In this document: positions 49,918 through 56,406 of the stretch, piece by piece
Layout of the letters: every line of letters begins with the position of its first letter
Numbering within the stretch: the stretch's first letter is position 1
NCBI GenBank assembly: GCA_903970625.1
Contig: CAJCJG010000044.1
Coordinates: forward strand, 1 to 56,406
DNA from: Solirubrobacterales bacterium 70-9
Lineage (GTDB): Bacteria > Pseudomonadota > Alphaproteobacteria > Acetobacterales > Acetobacteraceae
Direction of reading: 5' to 3'
DNA: 56,406 bases
Notes under the pieces: generated by a model
The model's database searches: none
What the model saw: the letters and a program-made list of their open reading frames with translations, nothing else
What the model was told of the DNA's origin: nothing
Translations under genes and position numbers: made by a program

Positions 49918-51315
49918 ATGCCGATCCCCTCCCCGCTCGACGACGCCCCCGACCTGTGCCGCCTCGGCGTCGCCGACCTGACCGCCCGCTACGCCGCCGG
50001 CACGCTCTCGCCGGTCGAGGTGGCGCAGGCCTGCCTGGGCCGCGCCGCCGCCATCAATCCGCGCTTCAACGCTTTCACGCTGATCGACGAGGAAGTGGCG
50101 CTGACGTCCGCACGCGCCAGCGAGGCGCGGTGGAAGGCAGGCACGCCGCTCAGTGCCATCGACGGCGTGCCGACGACGATCAAGGACATCGTGTGGGTGA
50201 AAGGCTGGAACGTCCGCTACGGCACCCGCACCATCCCGGGCATCACCGCCGCCGAGGACGCGCCGGCGGTGCGGCTGTTGCGGGAAGCGGGGGCGGTGTT
50301 CCTTGGCCTGACCACGACGCCGGAATTCGGCTGGAAGGCGCTGACCGACAGCGCGCTGACCGGCATCACCCGCAACCCGTGGAACCCGGAGCGAACGCCC
50401 GGCGGCTCCTCCGGCGGGGCCGCCGTCGCGGCGGCGACCGGGGCCGGCGTGCTGCATCTAGGCACCGACGGCGGCGGCTCGATCCGCATTCCCGCCGGCT
50501 TCACCGGCATCGTCGGCCATAAGCCCACGTTCACGCGGGTGCCTGCCTACCCGGCCAGCCCGTTCGGCACCGTTGCCCATATCGGCCCGATGACGCGGAC
50601 TGTCGCCGACGCGGCGGCGATGCTGGATGCGATGTCCGGCCGCGATTTTCGCGACTGGTATCAAAGCCCGCTGACTTTTCCGCCCGCGACGCCGCTGGTG
50701 CCGAGGCCGCTCGCCGGCTTGCGCGTCGGCGTCTGGGACACGCCGGCCAAGGGCCGCGTGGCGGCGGACGTGCGGGCGGTGTTCGAGGGCGCGTTGGCGA
50801 AACTGAGCAATGCGGGCGCCGTGCTGGCGCCCATCGCGCTGCCCGCCGAAAACCTGTGGGAGCTGTTCAACGCCCACTGGTATCCGGGTGCGGCCGCCCG
50901 CCTTGCCGCGCTGCCGCCCGACAGCCTGCATCTGATCGAAGCCGGCCTGCGCGAGATCGCCGAGATCGGCGCCCGGTACAGCAGCATCGAGATGATCAAC
51001 GCCGCCGGCAAGCGCGCGCAGTTCGGCGCCGATTTCGACCGGCTGTTCGATGCCTGCGATGTCATCGTCTCGCCCGCCGTGGCGCTGACCGCCATCGAGG
51101 CGGGCAAGGAAGTGCCGGACGGCAGCGGCCTCGCCCGCTGGACGGAATGGGCCGGCTTCTCCTATCCGATCAATCTGTCGCAGTCGCCCGCCAGCATCGT
51201 CCCCGCCGGCTTCGGGGCGGACGGACTGCCGGTGGGTCTGCAACTGATCGGCCGGCGCGGCGACGATGCCGGCGTGCTGGCGTGTGCGGCTTCGTTCGAA
51301 GCCTTGGGGGTTTGA
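49918..51315 (+). CDS. Amidase signature family protein
   Basis: 465 aa. The catalytic Ser-cisSer-Lys triad is visible: K89 (TTIKDIVWV), the GGSSGG motif (S164/S165) and S188 (LGTDGGGSIRIPAGFTG). The substrate could be an aliphatic or aryl amide, or a carbamate. The ATG at 49918 was chosen over an earlier in-frame ATG at 49777, because the conserved region starts here. The stop shares one base with the start of the GMC gene (TGATG), so they are coupled. Confidence 0.93.
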   Translation: MPIPSPLDDAPDLCRLGVADLTARYAAGTLSPVEVAQACLGRAAAINPRFNAFTLIDEEVALTSARASEARWKAGTPLSAIDGVPTTIKDIVWVKGWNVRYGTRTIPGITAAEDAPAVRLLREAGAVFLGLTTTPEFGWKALTDSALTGITRNPWNPERTPGGSSGGAAVAAATGAGVLHLGTDGGGSIRIPAGFTGIVGHKPTFTRVPAYPASPFGTVAHIGPMTRTVADAAAMLDAMSGRDFRDWYQSPLTFPPATPLVPRPLAGLRVGVWDTPAKGRVAADVRAVFEGALAKLSNAGAVLAPIALPAENLWELFNAHWYPGAAARLAALPPDSLHLIEAGLREIAEIGARYSSIEMINAAGKRAQFGADFDRLFDACDVIVSPAVALTAIEAGKEVPDGSGLARWTEWAGFSYPINLSQSPASIVPAGFGADGLPVGLQLIGRRGDDAGVLACAASFEALGV

Positions 51316-52895
51316 TGTACGATACGATCATCGTCGGCGCGGGTTCCGCCGGCTGCGTGCTGGCCAACCGGCTGTCGGCCGATCCGGGCCGGAAAGTGCT
51401 GGTGCTGGAAGCCGGGCGCGCGGCGCCGCTGGCATCGTCGATCCCGGCCAACTGGGTGACGATGTTCAACACCGAAGCCGACTGGGGCTACCACACCGTC
51501 CCGCAGGAAGGCTGCAAGGGCCGCCGCATTTTCTGGCCGCGCGGAAAAATGGTGGGCGGCTCGGGGGCGCTCAACGCGATGATCTACATTCGCGCTTTGC
51601 CCTCCGACTACGACGGCTGGGACGCGAATGGTGCGACCGGATGGGCGTGGAAGGATGTGTTTCCGACGTTTTTGAGGTCGGAGAACAATCCGCGCTACGG
51701 CAACTCGCCCTACCACGGCGTCGGCGGGCCGCTGACGATCTCGGACGTGCCGTATGTCTGCCCCACCGAGCGCAAATGGATGGAGGCGGCGCAGGCGGCG
51801 GGCCTGCCGTTCAACGACGATTTCAACGGCGAGTCGCAGGAAGGGGTTGGGCTGTTCCAGTTGACGGTGAAGGACGGCGAGCGGTTCGGCACCGGCAGGG
51901 CATTTTTGCGGCCGGCGCAGGAGCGCGAGAATCTGACGCTGCGAACCGGCGTGCTGACGATTCGGGTGCTGGTGGAGAATGGCCGCGCCGTGGGCGTCGA
52001 GTTTCTCGACAAGGGGCGGCTGGAGGTCGCGCATGCGTCGTCCGAAGTCGTGCTGTCGTCCGGCAGCATCGGGTCGGCGCAGTTGCTGCTGCTGTCGGGG
52101 ATCGGGCCGGCGGACGAGCTGTCCGCAGTCGGCGTCGATCCGGTCCACGATCTGCCCGGCGTCGGCAAATCGCTTCAGGACCACATCAACATCCCGATCA
52201 CGTTCGCCACGCGCGAGCCGGTCGGCATCGGCGGCATGACCGAGGCGGAATTGGATGCCGCCTTTGGCGAGTGGCAGAAAAGCCGCACCGGGGCGCTCAC
52301 GTCCAACTGGGCCGCCGCGGGCGGTTTTGCGCGCAGCCGGGCGGACGTGGCGGAGCCGGACTTGCAGTTGTACGGCGTGATTTCAGCCAACCGCGACCAT
52401 GCGCGCTACATCGCGGGCGCGCCGGGCATCACGCTGCACGCCACGCTGCAACGGCCGGACAGCATCGGGTCGCTGACGCTGCGCTCGGCCGATCCGCTGG
52501 AACACCCGGCGCTCGACCCGCGCTATTTCGCGTCGGACGAGGACGGCAGCGACATCGCCACGATGATCGACGGGGTGAAGCTGAACCGGCGCATCGCGGC
52601 TCAGTCGCCGTTGCGCGAATTGATCACGCACGAGATCACGCCGAGCGCCGAGGCGCAGACGGACGCGGCCATCGCCGACTTCATTCGCGGCCATTGCACG
52701 ACGCTGTATCACCCGACCAGCACCTGCCGCATGGGCACCGACGATCTGGCCGTGGTGGACCCGCAGTTGCGGGTGCGCGGCATCGCGGGGCTGCGCGTGG
52801 CAGATGCGTCGGTGTTCCCGCGCATGGTCTCGGGCAACACCAATGCGCCGACGATCATGGTGGCGGAGCGGGCGGCGGGGTTTATCGCCGGGTAG
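51315..52895 (+). CDS. GMC family FAD-dependent oxidoreductase (choline dehydrogenase-like)
   Basis: 526 aa. FAD motif IIVGAGSAGCVLANRLSADP at the N-terminus, WPRGKMVGGSGALNAMIYIR (FAD attachment loop), and the C-terminal HCTTLYHPTSTCRMGTDDLA region with SGNTNAPTIMVAERAA. The likely substrate is an alcohol, and the amidase upstream may yield or use it. Start ATG at 51315, sharing a base with the amidase stop. A terminator follows the stop. Confidence 0.94.
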   Translation: MYDTIIVGAGSAGCVLANRLSADPGRKVLVLEAGRAAPLASSIPANWVTMFNTEADWGYHTVPQEGCKGRRIFWPRGKMVGGSGALNAMIYIRALPSDYDGWDANGATGWAWKDVFPTFLRSENNPRYGNSPYHGVGGPLTISDVPYVCPTERKWMEAAQAAGLPFNDDFNGESQEGVGLFQLTVKDGERFGTGRAFLRPAQERENLTLRTGVLTIRVLVENGRAVGVEFLDKGRLEVAHASSEVVLSSGSIGSAQLLLLSGIGPADELSAVGVDPVHDLPGVGKSLQDHINIPITFATREPVGIGGMTEAELDAAFGEWQKSRTGALTSNWAAAGGFARSRADVAEPDLQLYGVISANRDHARYIAGAPGITLHATLQRPDSIGSLTLRSADPLEHPALDPRYFASDEDGSDIATMIDGVKLNRRIAAQSPLRELITHEITPSAEAQTDAAIADFIRGHCTTLYHPTSTCRMGTDDLAVVDPQLRVRGIAGLRVADASVFPRMVSGNTNAPTIMVAERAAGFIAG

Positions 52896-52922
52896 GCTGC
52901 GCCGCTGTCGCGCGGCGCAGCC
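52895..52922. terminator. Bidirectional terminator between convergent GMC and peptidase-like genes
   Basis: GGCTGCGCCGC, loop TGTCGC, GCGGCGCAGCC: a perfect 11-bp stem with a 6-nt loop beginning at the GMC stop, followed by TTGTCGTT on the plus strand. It lies just outside the convergent peptidase-like gene end (52945). Confidence 0.8.
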
Positions 52923-52944
52923 TTGTCGTTCCGGTCCCCGCCGT

Positions 52945-53682
52945 TCAACTTGCGACGGCGGCGAGGTCGGCCTGCAACTGGGCGATGTTGAAGCCGGGCG
53001 CGAAGCCCGGCTGCGCCGCTTCCGGCGGCAGGATCGCATACGCCTCGTCCACGCATTCGTCCCACCAGGCCCAGGTGCCCTGCTGCGTGTTGCCCCAGGT
53101 CAGGACCGTCACGCCGGTCTGGTCGTAGGCCACGGCCACCACGGCATGACCGTCGTTGGTTAGCGTGCCCGGCGTCCAGGGCTTGTGCGCGTCGAAATCG
53201 GCGATCGCGTTCTGCTGCACCTGAAAGCCGATATACACCGCGCCGAACAACTGAATCGCCTGCTGGACATGCGTGTGGTTCTTCGGGTCGATGCTGACAT
53301 AGCCAAGGATCTTGTCGTTGGCGACCGCATGTTGCCGCCAGTAGGTCAGCACGTCGGCTTCGTTCAGGCCGCTGTCCACGCCGCCCGTCAGGTGGAAATA
53401 TAGCTTCTTCACCGTCTGCACGGTCGGGATCGTCTTGTGGCCCAGCATGCCGCGAAACGTCGTGACGGTGTGGGCCAGTGCCGCGATGGTGCAGTCGCCC
53501 AGCGTGTCGTTGCCGTCCATCGGGAACAGCACCGTCGGGTCCGAGACGTGCAGCGCGTCGTAAACCCGGGCGAGCGTGTTGATCGACGGCGGTGGCGGGG
53601 CGATCCCGGCGGCCACGTAGGATCTGAAGCGCAGGGTGCGGTAATCGACTTTCGGCGGATGTTTTCCGAACCGATAGCTCAT
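52945..53682 (-). CDS. Papain-like cysteine peptidase-type protein
   Basis: 245 aa. A Cys-His-Asn triad in papain order is visible: C64 (TLGDCTIAALAHTV), H179 (TNDGHAVVAVAYD) and N198 (LTWGNTQQGTWAWWDE). The N-terminus has no signal peptide, and the tail is Ala/Gln-rich. I do not recognise a characterised family. Start ATG at 53682, with GGGAGGAC close upstream. It is separated from the GNAT gene by 176 nt. Confidence 0.7.
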   Translation of the reverse strand: MSYRFGKHPPKVDYRTLRFRSYVAAGIAPPPPSINTLARVYDALHVSDPTVLFPMDGNDTLGDCTIAALAHTVTTFRGMLGHKTIPTVQTVKKLYFHLTGGVDSGLNEADVLTYWRQHAVANDKILGYVSIDPKNHTHVQQAIQLFGAVYIGFQVQQNAIADFDAHKPWTPGTLTNDGHAVVAVAYDQTGVTVLTWGNTQQGTWAWWDECVDEAYAILPPEAAQPGFAPGFNIAQLQADLAAVAS

Positions 53683-53858
53683 GATGTCCTCCCGGTATGG
53701 GTGAATGAGCCGGCGGCGTCGCCTGCGCGACCTTCGGCTCGCCGGGGACATTGGCGCCCTAATGTGACGAAGTGTGTGAGCCGCATCACAGCCCTATGCG
53801 GATCGTCGCAAAATGCCGTGGAAATTTCGGTGTCCGCCTATCGGGCGTCGGGCAACAC

Positions 53859-54338
53859 TCAGGCCATCACCGGCCGCACCATGTAGCGGGCCTCGCGGCC
53901 ATAGCTCAGCAGCGCGGTGGAGGCCGGCGCCTCGTGAAAGCCGAAGCGCGCCCAGTAGGGCGGCGTGCCATGCACGGCGACCAGCGACAGCCAGACGTAG
54001 CCGTTGCGGCCGGCCACGGCTGTCATGGCCCTCAGCGCCGAGCCGCCGAGGCCCCGGCCCTGCATCGCCGGCAACAGCGCCACGTCGTGAACGTGCAGCG
54101 TATCGGCGTCCGCCGGCAGAGCGCGCAGCAGCGTGTCGAGCGCAGGGGGTTCGCCCAGCTTGGTCGGATGGGCGATCGCATATCCCCCTTGCGTCATCCA
54201 GCAGCCGCCCGGGAACAGCGCCAGACGTTCGGCGAACACCGCCGCGCGTTCCGGCACGTCGGCATGCACCACATCGCCGATCCGCACGACGGAGGCGATA
54301 TCTGCCGACACCATCGGGCGCCACATGCCCCCCGTCAC
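53859..54338 (-). CDS. GNAT family N-acetyltransferase
   Basis: About 159 aa from the GTG at 54338, which overlaps the SDR stop (GTGA); an ATG at 54326 gives 155 aa. HVHDVALLPAMQGRGLGGSA is the acetyl-CoA motif A of GNAT, and the C-terminus YWARFGFHEAP matches motif B. The substrate is unknown. It is the last gene of the minus operon that begins at the right edge. Confidence 0.85.
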   Translation of the reverse strand: MTGGMWRPMVSADIASVVRIGDVVHADVPERAAVFAERLALFPGGCWMTQGGYAIAHPTKLGEPPALDTLLRALPADADTLHVHDVALLPAMQGRGLGGSALRAMTAVAGRNGYVWLSLVAVHGTPPYWARFGFHEAPASTALLSYGREARYMVRPVMA

Positions 54339-55033
54339 CCCAGACCCGGCACGCCGAGGGCCGCACCGGTCACACCGGACGAGGCGTCCGACAGCAGAAA
54401 CGCCAGCACGTCGGCCACCTGCGCCGGCGTCACCCACCGCGACGGATCGGCATCCGGCATGGCCGCCCGATTCTGCGGCGTGTCGATGGTGCCGGGCAGC
54501 ACGGCGTTGACGCGGACGCGGTCGCCCTTGGTTTCCTCGGCCATGCTCTCCACCAGCCGCAGCACGGCGGATTTCGATGCGGCATAGGCAGCCATCCCGG
54601 CCGCCGCGCGCAGCGCGGCACCGGCCGAGATCGCGACCAGGCTGCCGCCACCGGCGCTGCGCAGATGCGGCAGGGCGGCGGAGAAGATGTTCAGCACGGT
54701 GAACAGATTGATGCGCAGCATCCGCTCCCACAAATCGGGCGCGCTCTCGGCGGTCGGCGCCATCGCGAATGTGCCGACCGTCGCCGCCACGCCGTCGATG
54801 CGGCCGAGCGCCGTGGCCGCCTGCTCGACCGCCGCGCGCGCCACCGCCGGGTCCGACAGGTCCGCAACGGCGACCGGCAGCACGGCCGCCTCGGCGCCGA
54901 AGCGGGCGGTCAGCGCCGCCGCCGTCCGGTCGAGTGCCGCCACGCGATGCCCGCGCGACACCAGAAGCGTGGTGAGCGCCGCCCCGACATTGCCCGCTGC
55001 CCCCGTCACGATGAACATTTTCTGCGCAATCAT
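54335..55033 (-). CDS. Short-chain dehydrogenase/reductase
   Basis: 232 aa. NAD(P) motif VTGAAGNVGAALTTLL (about 9-24) and the catalytic S136, Y150 and K154 (AISAGAALRAAAGMAAYAAS, then K). VLPGTIDTPQN follows. The ATG at 55033 is used, though an upstream frame is open. It could reduce a quinone or carbonyl. It lies 25 nt after the small membrane gene. Confidence 0.92.
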   Translation of the reverse strand: MIAQKMFIVTGAAGNVGAALTTLLVSRGHRVAALDRTAAALTARFGAEAAVLPVAVADLSDPAVARAAVEQAATALGRIDGVAATVGTFAMAPTAESAPDLWERMLRINLFTVLNIFSAALPHLRSAGGGSLVAISAGAALRAAAGMAAYAASKSAVLRLVESMAEETKGDRVRVNAVLPGTIDTPQNRAAMPDADPSRWVTPAQVADVLAFLLSDASSGVTGAALGVPGLG

Positions 55034-55058
55034 GTGCCGTTTCCCAATAATTGACGTT

Positions 55059-55253
55059 TCAGGCGCCGCCGGCAAGGCGGGAAAGTGCCACGTTTGCGAG
55101 CGAAAGCGCGAAAAAGACGCCCCCCGCGCGGGCCGGCAAGTCCACTTCGCCCACGCCGAGCAGCGAGACGATCCAGCCGGCGGCCAACCAGCCGAGCGCC
55201 GCGACTCCGAAGGCGCCGGCCGCCGCCAGGATGGTTCGATACTTGACGATCAT
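55059..55253 (-). CDS. Small membrane protein
   Basis: 64 aa with two hydrophobic segments (ILAAAGAFGVAALGWLAAGW; GGVFFALSLANVALSRLAGG). The ATG at 55253 lies 1 nt after the upstream stop (55255), so it is translationally coupled to the gene upstream. I see no clear homology; it may be a membrane companion of the Rieske/membrane-protein pair. Confidence 0.65.
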   Translation of the reverse strand: MIVKYRTILAAAGAFGVAALGWLAAGWIVSLLGVGEVDLPARAGGVFFALSLANVALSRLAGGA

Positions 55254-55254
55254 G

Positions 55255-55983
55255 TTACAGAACTCGCGCGCTGGCGGGATCGACGCGCAACACCAGAAGG
55301 TCGCCCCGCCGCTCCAGCGCGCCTTCCAGGCGCACCCGCAAACCTGTCAAGCGCAGCAACCCGTCCGGCAGCCGGCCGCCGTCCGGCCCCGCGAGCAGGA
55401 AAAAGCTGCTGCCCTCGGCGGGTTGGACCGAGACCAGCACCGGCGGGATGTCGCCGGCGAAGCACAGGCGGGCGCAGGCGCGGTGGGCGATGCCGCTGCC
55501 GGGCCGCATCGCGCCGGTGCCGCATTTGCCGTCGCAAATCTCGCCCACGATCGCCCAGCGACCGAGCGGCTCGGCGGCGGCCAGCGGCGGCAGGGGATCG
55601 GCGAGCGGCTGCAATTGGGCCGGGTCGTTGACCACCAGCATCTGCAAATCGCCGCGCTGTAGCAGCGTGCCCGCCGCCCGCACGCCCTGCCCGGCCAACG
55701 CCATGGACACCTGCGCCTTGCCGAACGCGCTGAGCAGGACCGTATGGCCGAGCGGATGCGCCGCGTCCGGCGGCAGGCGGATCAGCGGGTACGGCGCCGC
55801 CGTCAGCGTGCCGCGCACCTCCCGGTCCCCGGCCCAGTCGCCGCTGCCGGAATCGTCGGTGGCACGGCCGAGGGCGAGCGGCAGCAGCAGCGCGAGCGTC
55901 AGCAGACCAAGCGCCGCGCCGATCAGCGGCAGGCGCAGGCCGACGGGGAGCCGGTTCTCCCAGCCGATGAAGAACGGCGTCAC
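55255..55983 (-). CDS. Membrane-anchored protein with a cysteine-rich segment
   Basis: 242 aa. A single membrane anchor near the N-terminus (about 18-40) is followed by a soluble domain with VGEICDGKCGTGAMRPGSGI then AHRACARLCFAGD, four cysteines that could bind metal or form disulfides. The GTG start overlaps the Rieske stop (GTGA), and the gene is probably a companion of it. I do not recognise the family. Confidence 0.75.
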   Translation of the reverse strand: MTPFFIGWENRLPVGLRLPLIGAALGLLTLALLLPLALGRATDDSGSGDWAGDREVRGTLTAAPYPLIRLPPDAAHPLGHTVLLSAFGKAQVSMALAGQGVRAAGTLLQRGDLQMLVVNDPAQLQPLADPLPPLAAAEPLGRWAIVGEICDGKCGTGAMRPGSGIAHRACARLCFAGDIPPVLVSVQPAEGSSFFLLAGPDGGRLPDGLLRLTGLRVRLEGALERRGDLLVLRVDPASARVL

Positions 55984-56406
55984 GCAAGCACCAGCGGTGG
56001 TGTGCGCGTGCCCGGCGGGTTCGGCAGTACTGCCACGAACAGCGTTTCGCCCTCGGCCCGCAGCGCGTAAGTCCGCACCCGCTCCGTGAACGGCGGCGGC
56101 GAGCAGCCGTCGTCGGGGCGGTACTGGTAGCCGTGCCAGGGGCAGACGATCAGGCCATCGATCACGCGACCCTCGCCGAGCGGGCCATTTTGATGGGCGC
56201 ATAGGTTGGCCAGGGCGGAAAACCCGCCCGCGTGGCGGAAGACCGCGACCGACGCGCCGCCCGGCACGCGCACCACGACCGCCCGATCCTGCGGCACCGA
56301 CGTGGCCGGGCCGAGCGCCACCCAGTCGGCGGCCGGCGGTGCCACGAAGATCAGCGCGTTGTGGGCTGTGCAGCCACCCAGACAGGATGCCCGCGGGTAC
56401 AGCACA
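55980..56406 (-). CDS. Rieske 2Fe-2S protein with GMC-like N-terminal motif (5' end cut)
   Basis: The C-terminal part is a Rieske domain: CAHQNGPLGEGRVIDGLIVC then PWHGYQYRPDDGC give the C-x-H and C-x2-H ligands. The first 30 visible residues are YPRASCLGGCTAHNALI, which matches the FAD-attachment loop of GMC oxidoreductases, not the ferric-reductase membrane part usually fused to this Rieske type. The frame continues past the right edge, so more of the GMC part may follow. The junction could be a real fusion or an assembly artefact. Stop overlaps the next gene (GTGA). Confidence 0.6.
   Translation of the reverse strand, partial: VLYPRASCLGGCTAHNALIFVAPPAADWVALGPATSVPQDRAVVVRVPGGASVAVFRHAGGFSALANLCAHQNGPLGEGRVIDGLIVCPWHGYQYRPDDGCSPPPFTERVRTYALRAEGETLFVAVLPNPPGTRTPPLVLA

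Overview
The window is GC-rich (about two thirds G+C by eye, with one clearly AT-richer patch at 25.9-26.5 kb). It carries part of an anoxygenic photosynthesis gene cluster of alphaproteobacterial type. Gene order, gene content and a short lineage-restricted ORF near 49.5 kb suggest a purple or aerobic anoxygenic phototroph of the Acetobacteraceae (Rhodopila-like). That taxonomic call is an inference; no rRNA or tRNA gene was found.

Region 1 (1-18.2 kb) is the photosynthesis cluster. On the minus strand runs the superoperon bchF-bchN-bchB-bchH-bchL-bchM-lhaA-puhA-puhB. Almost every junction is a 1-nt or 4-nt stop/start overlap, and puhB runs off the left edge. Divergently, on the plus strand, lie an aerR/ppaA-type B12-domain antirepressor, the repressor gene ppsR, bchG, a PucC-family gene, bchP and tspO. 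TGT-N12-ACA boxes, the classic PpsR/CrtJ operator, occur at 11525-11542 and 12709-12726, with degenerate copies at 11713-11746. The divergent bchF/aerR region and ppsR itself are therefore probably under PpsR control, with AerR modulating it.

Region 2 (18.2-25.6 kb) is a lipid-modification and membrane-protein module next to the photosynthesis genes. One arm (minus) has a DUF1295 reductase-like membrane protein, a CFA-like methyltransferase and an unknown membrane protein, facing a plus-strand DUF2177 gene. The divergent arm (plus) has a COG2907 FAD oxidoreductase, DUF1365, a cyclopropane-fatty-acid-synthase-family methyltransferase and a DUF6134-type exported protein. This gene set resembles modules tied elsewhere to singlet-oxygen or photo-oxidative stress and to modified fatty acids. 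It is the best candidate for a less-described system here.

Region 3 (25.6-45.4 kb) is accessory and catabolic. It holds an orphan PD-(D/E)XK-like protein in AT-rich DNA, a composite palindromic element, an M81 (MlrC) metallopeptidase overlapping an autotransporter heptosyltransferase-like gene, and a class II aldolase. Two complete peptide-type ABC importers follow, one on each strand. Between them lie cutC, an MNT/HepT pair, a GGCT-like gene and a D-threonine/3-hydroxyaspartate-aldolase-like PLP enzyme; an aldehyde dehydrogenase closes the region.

Region 4 (45.4-56.4 kb) holds a DMT exporter, an Old Yellow Enzyme/TMADH-like flavoprotein with an incomplete Fe-S cysteine set, a D-lyxose-isomerase-like cupin, an amidase coupled to a GMC oxidoreductase, and a papain-like protein. 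A minus-strand operon (Rieske protein, two membrane proteins, SDR, GNAT) ends the window. Its first ORF appears to join a GMC motif to a Rieske domain at the right edge. Two short palindromic repeat families are scattered through the intergenic regions, and one copy lies in the apparent N-terminus of the DUF1365 gene.
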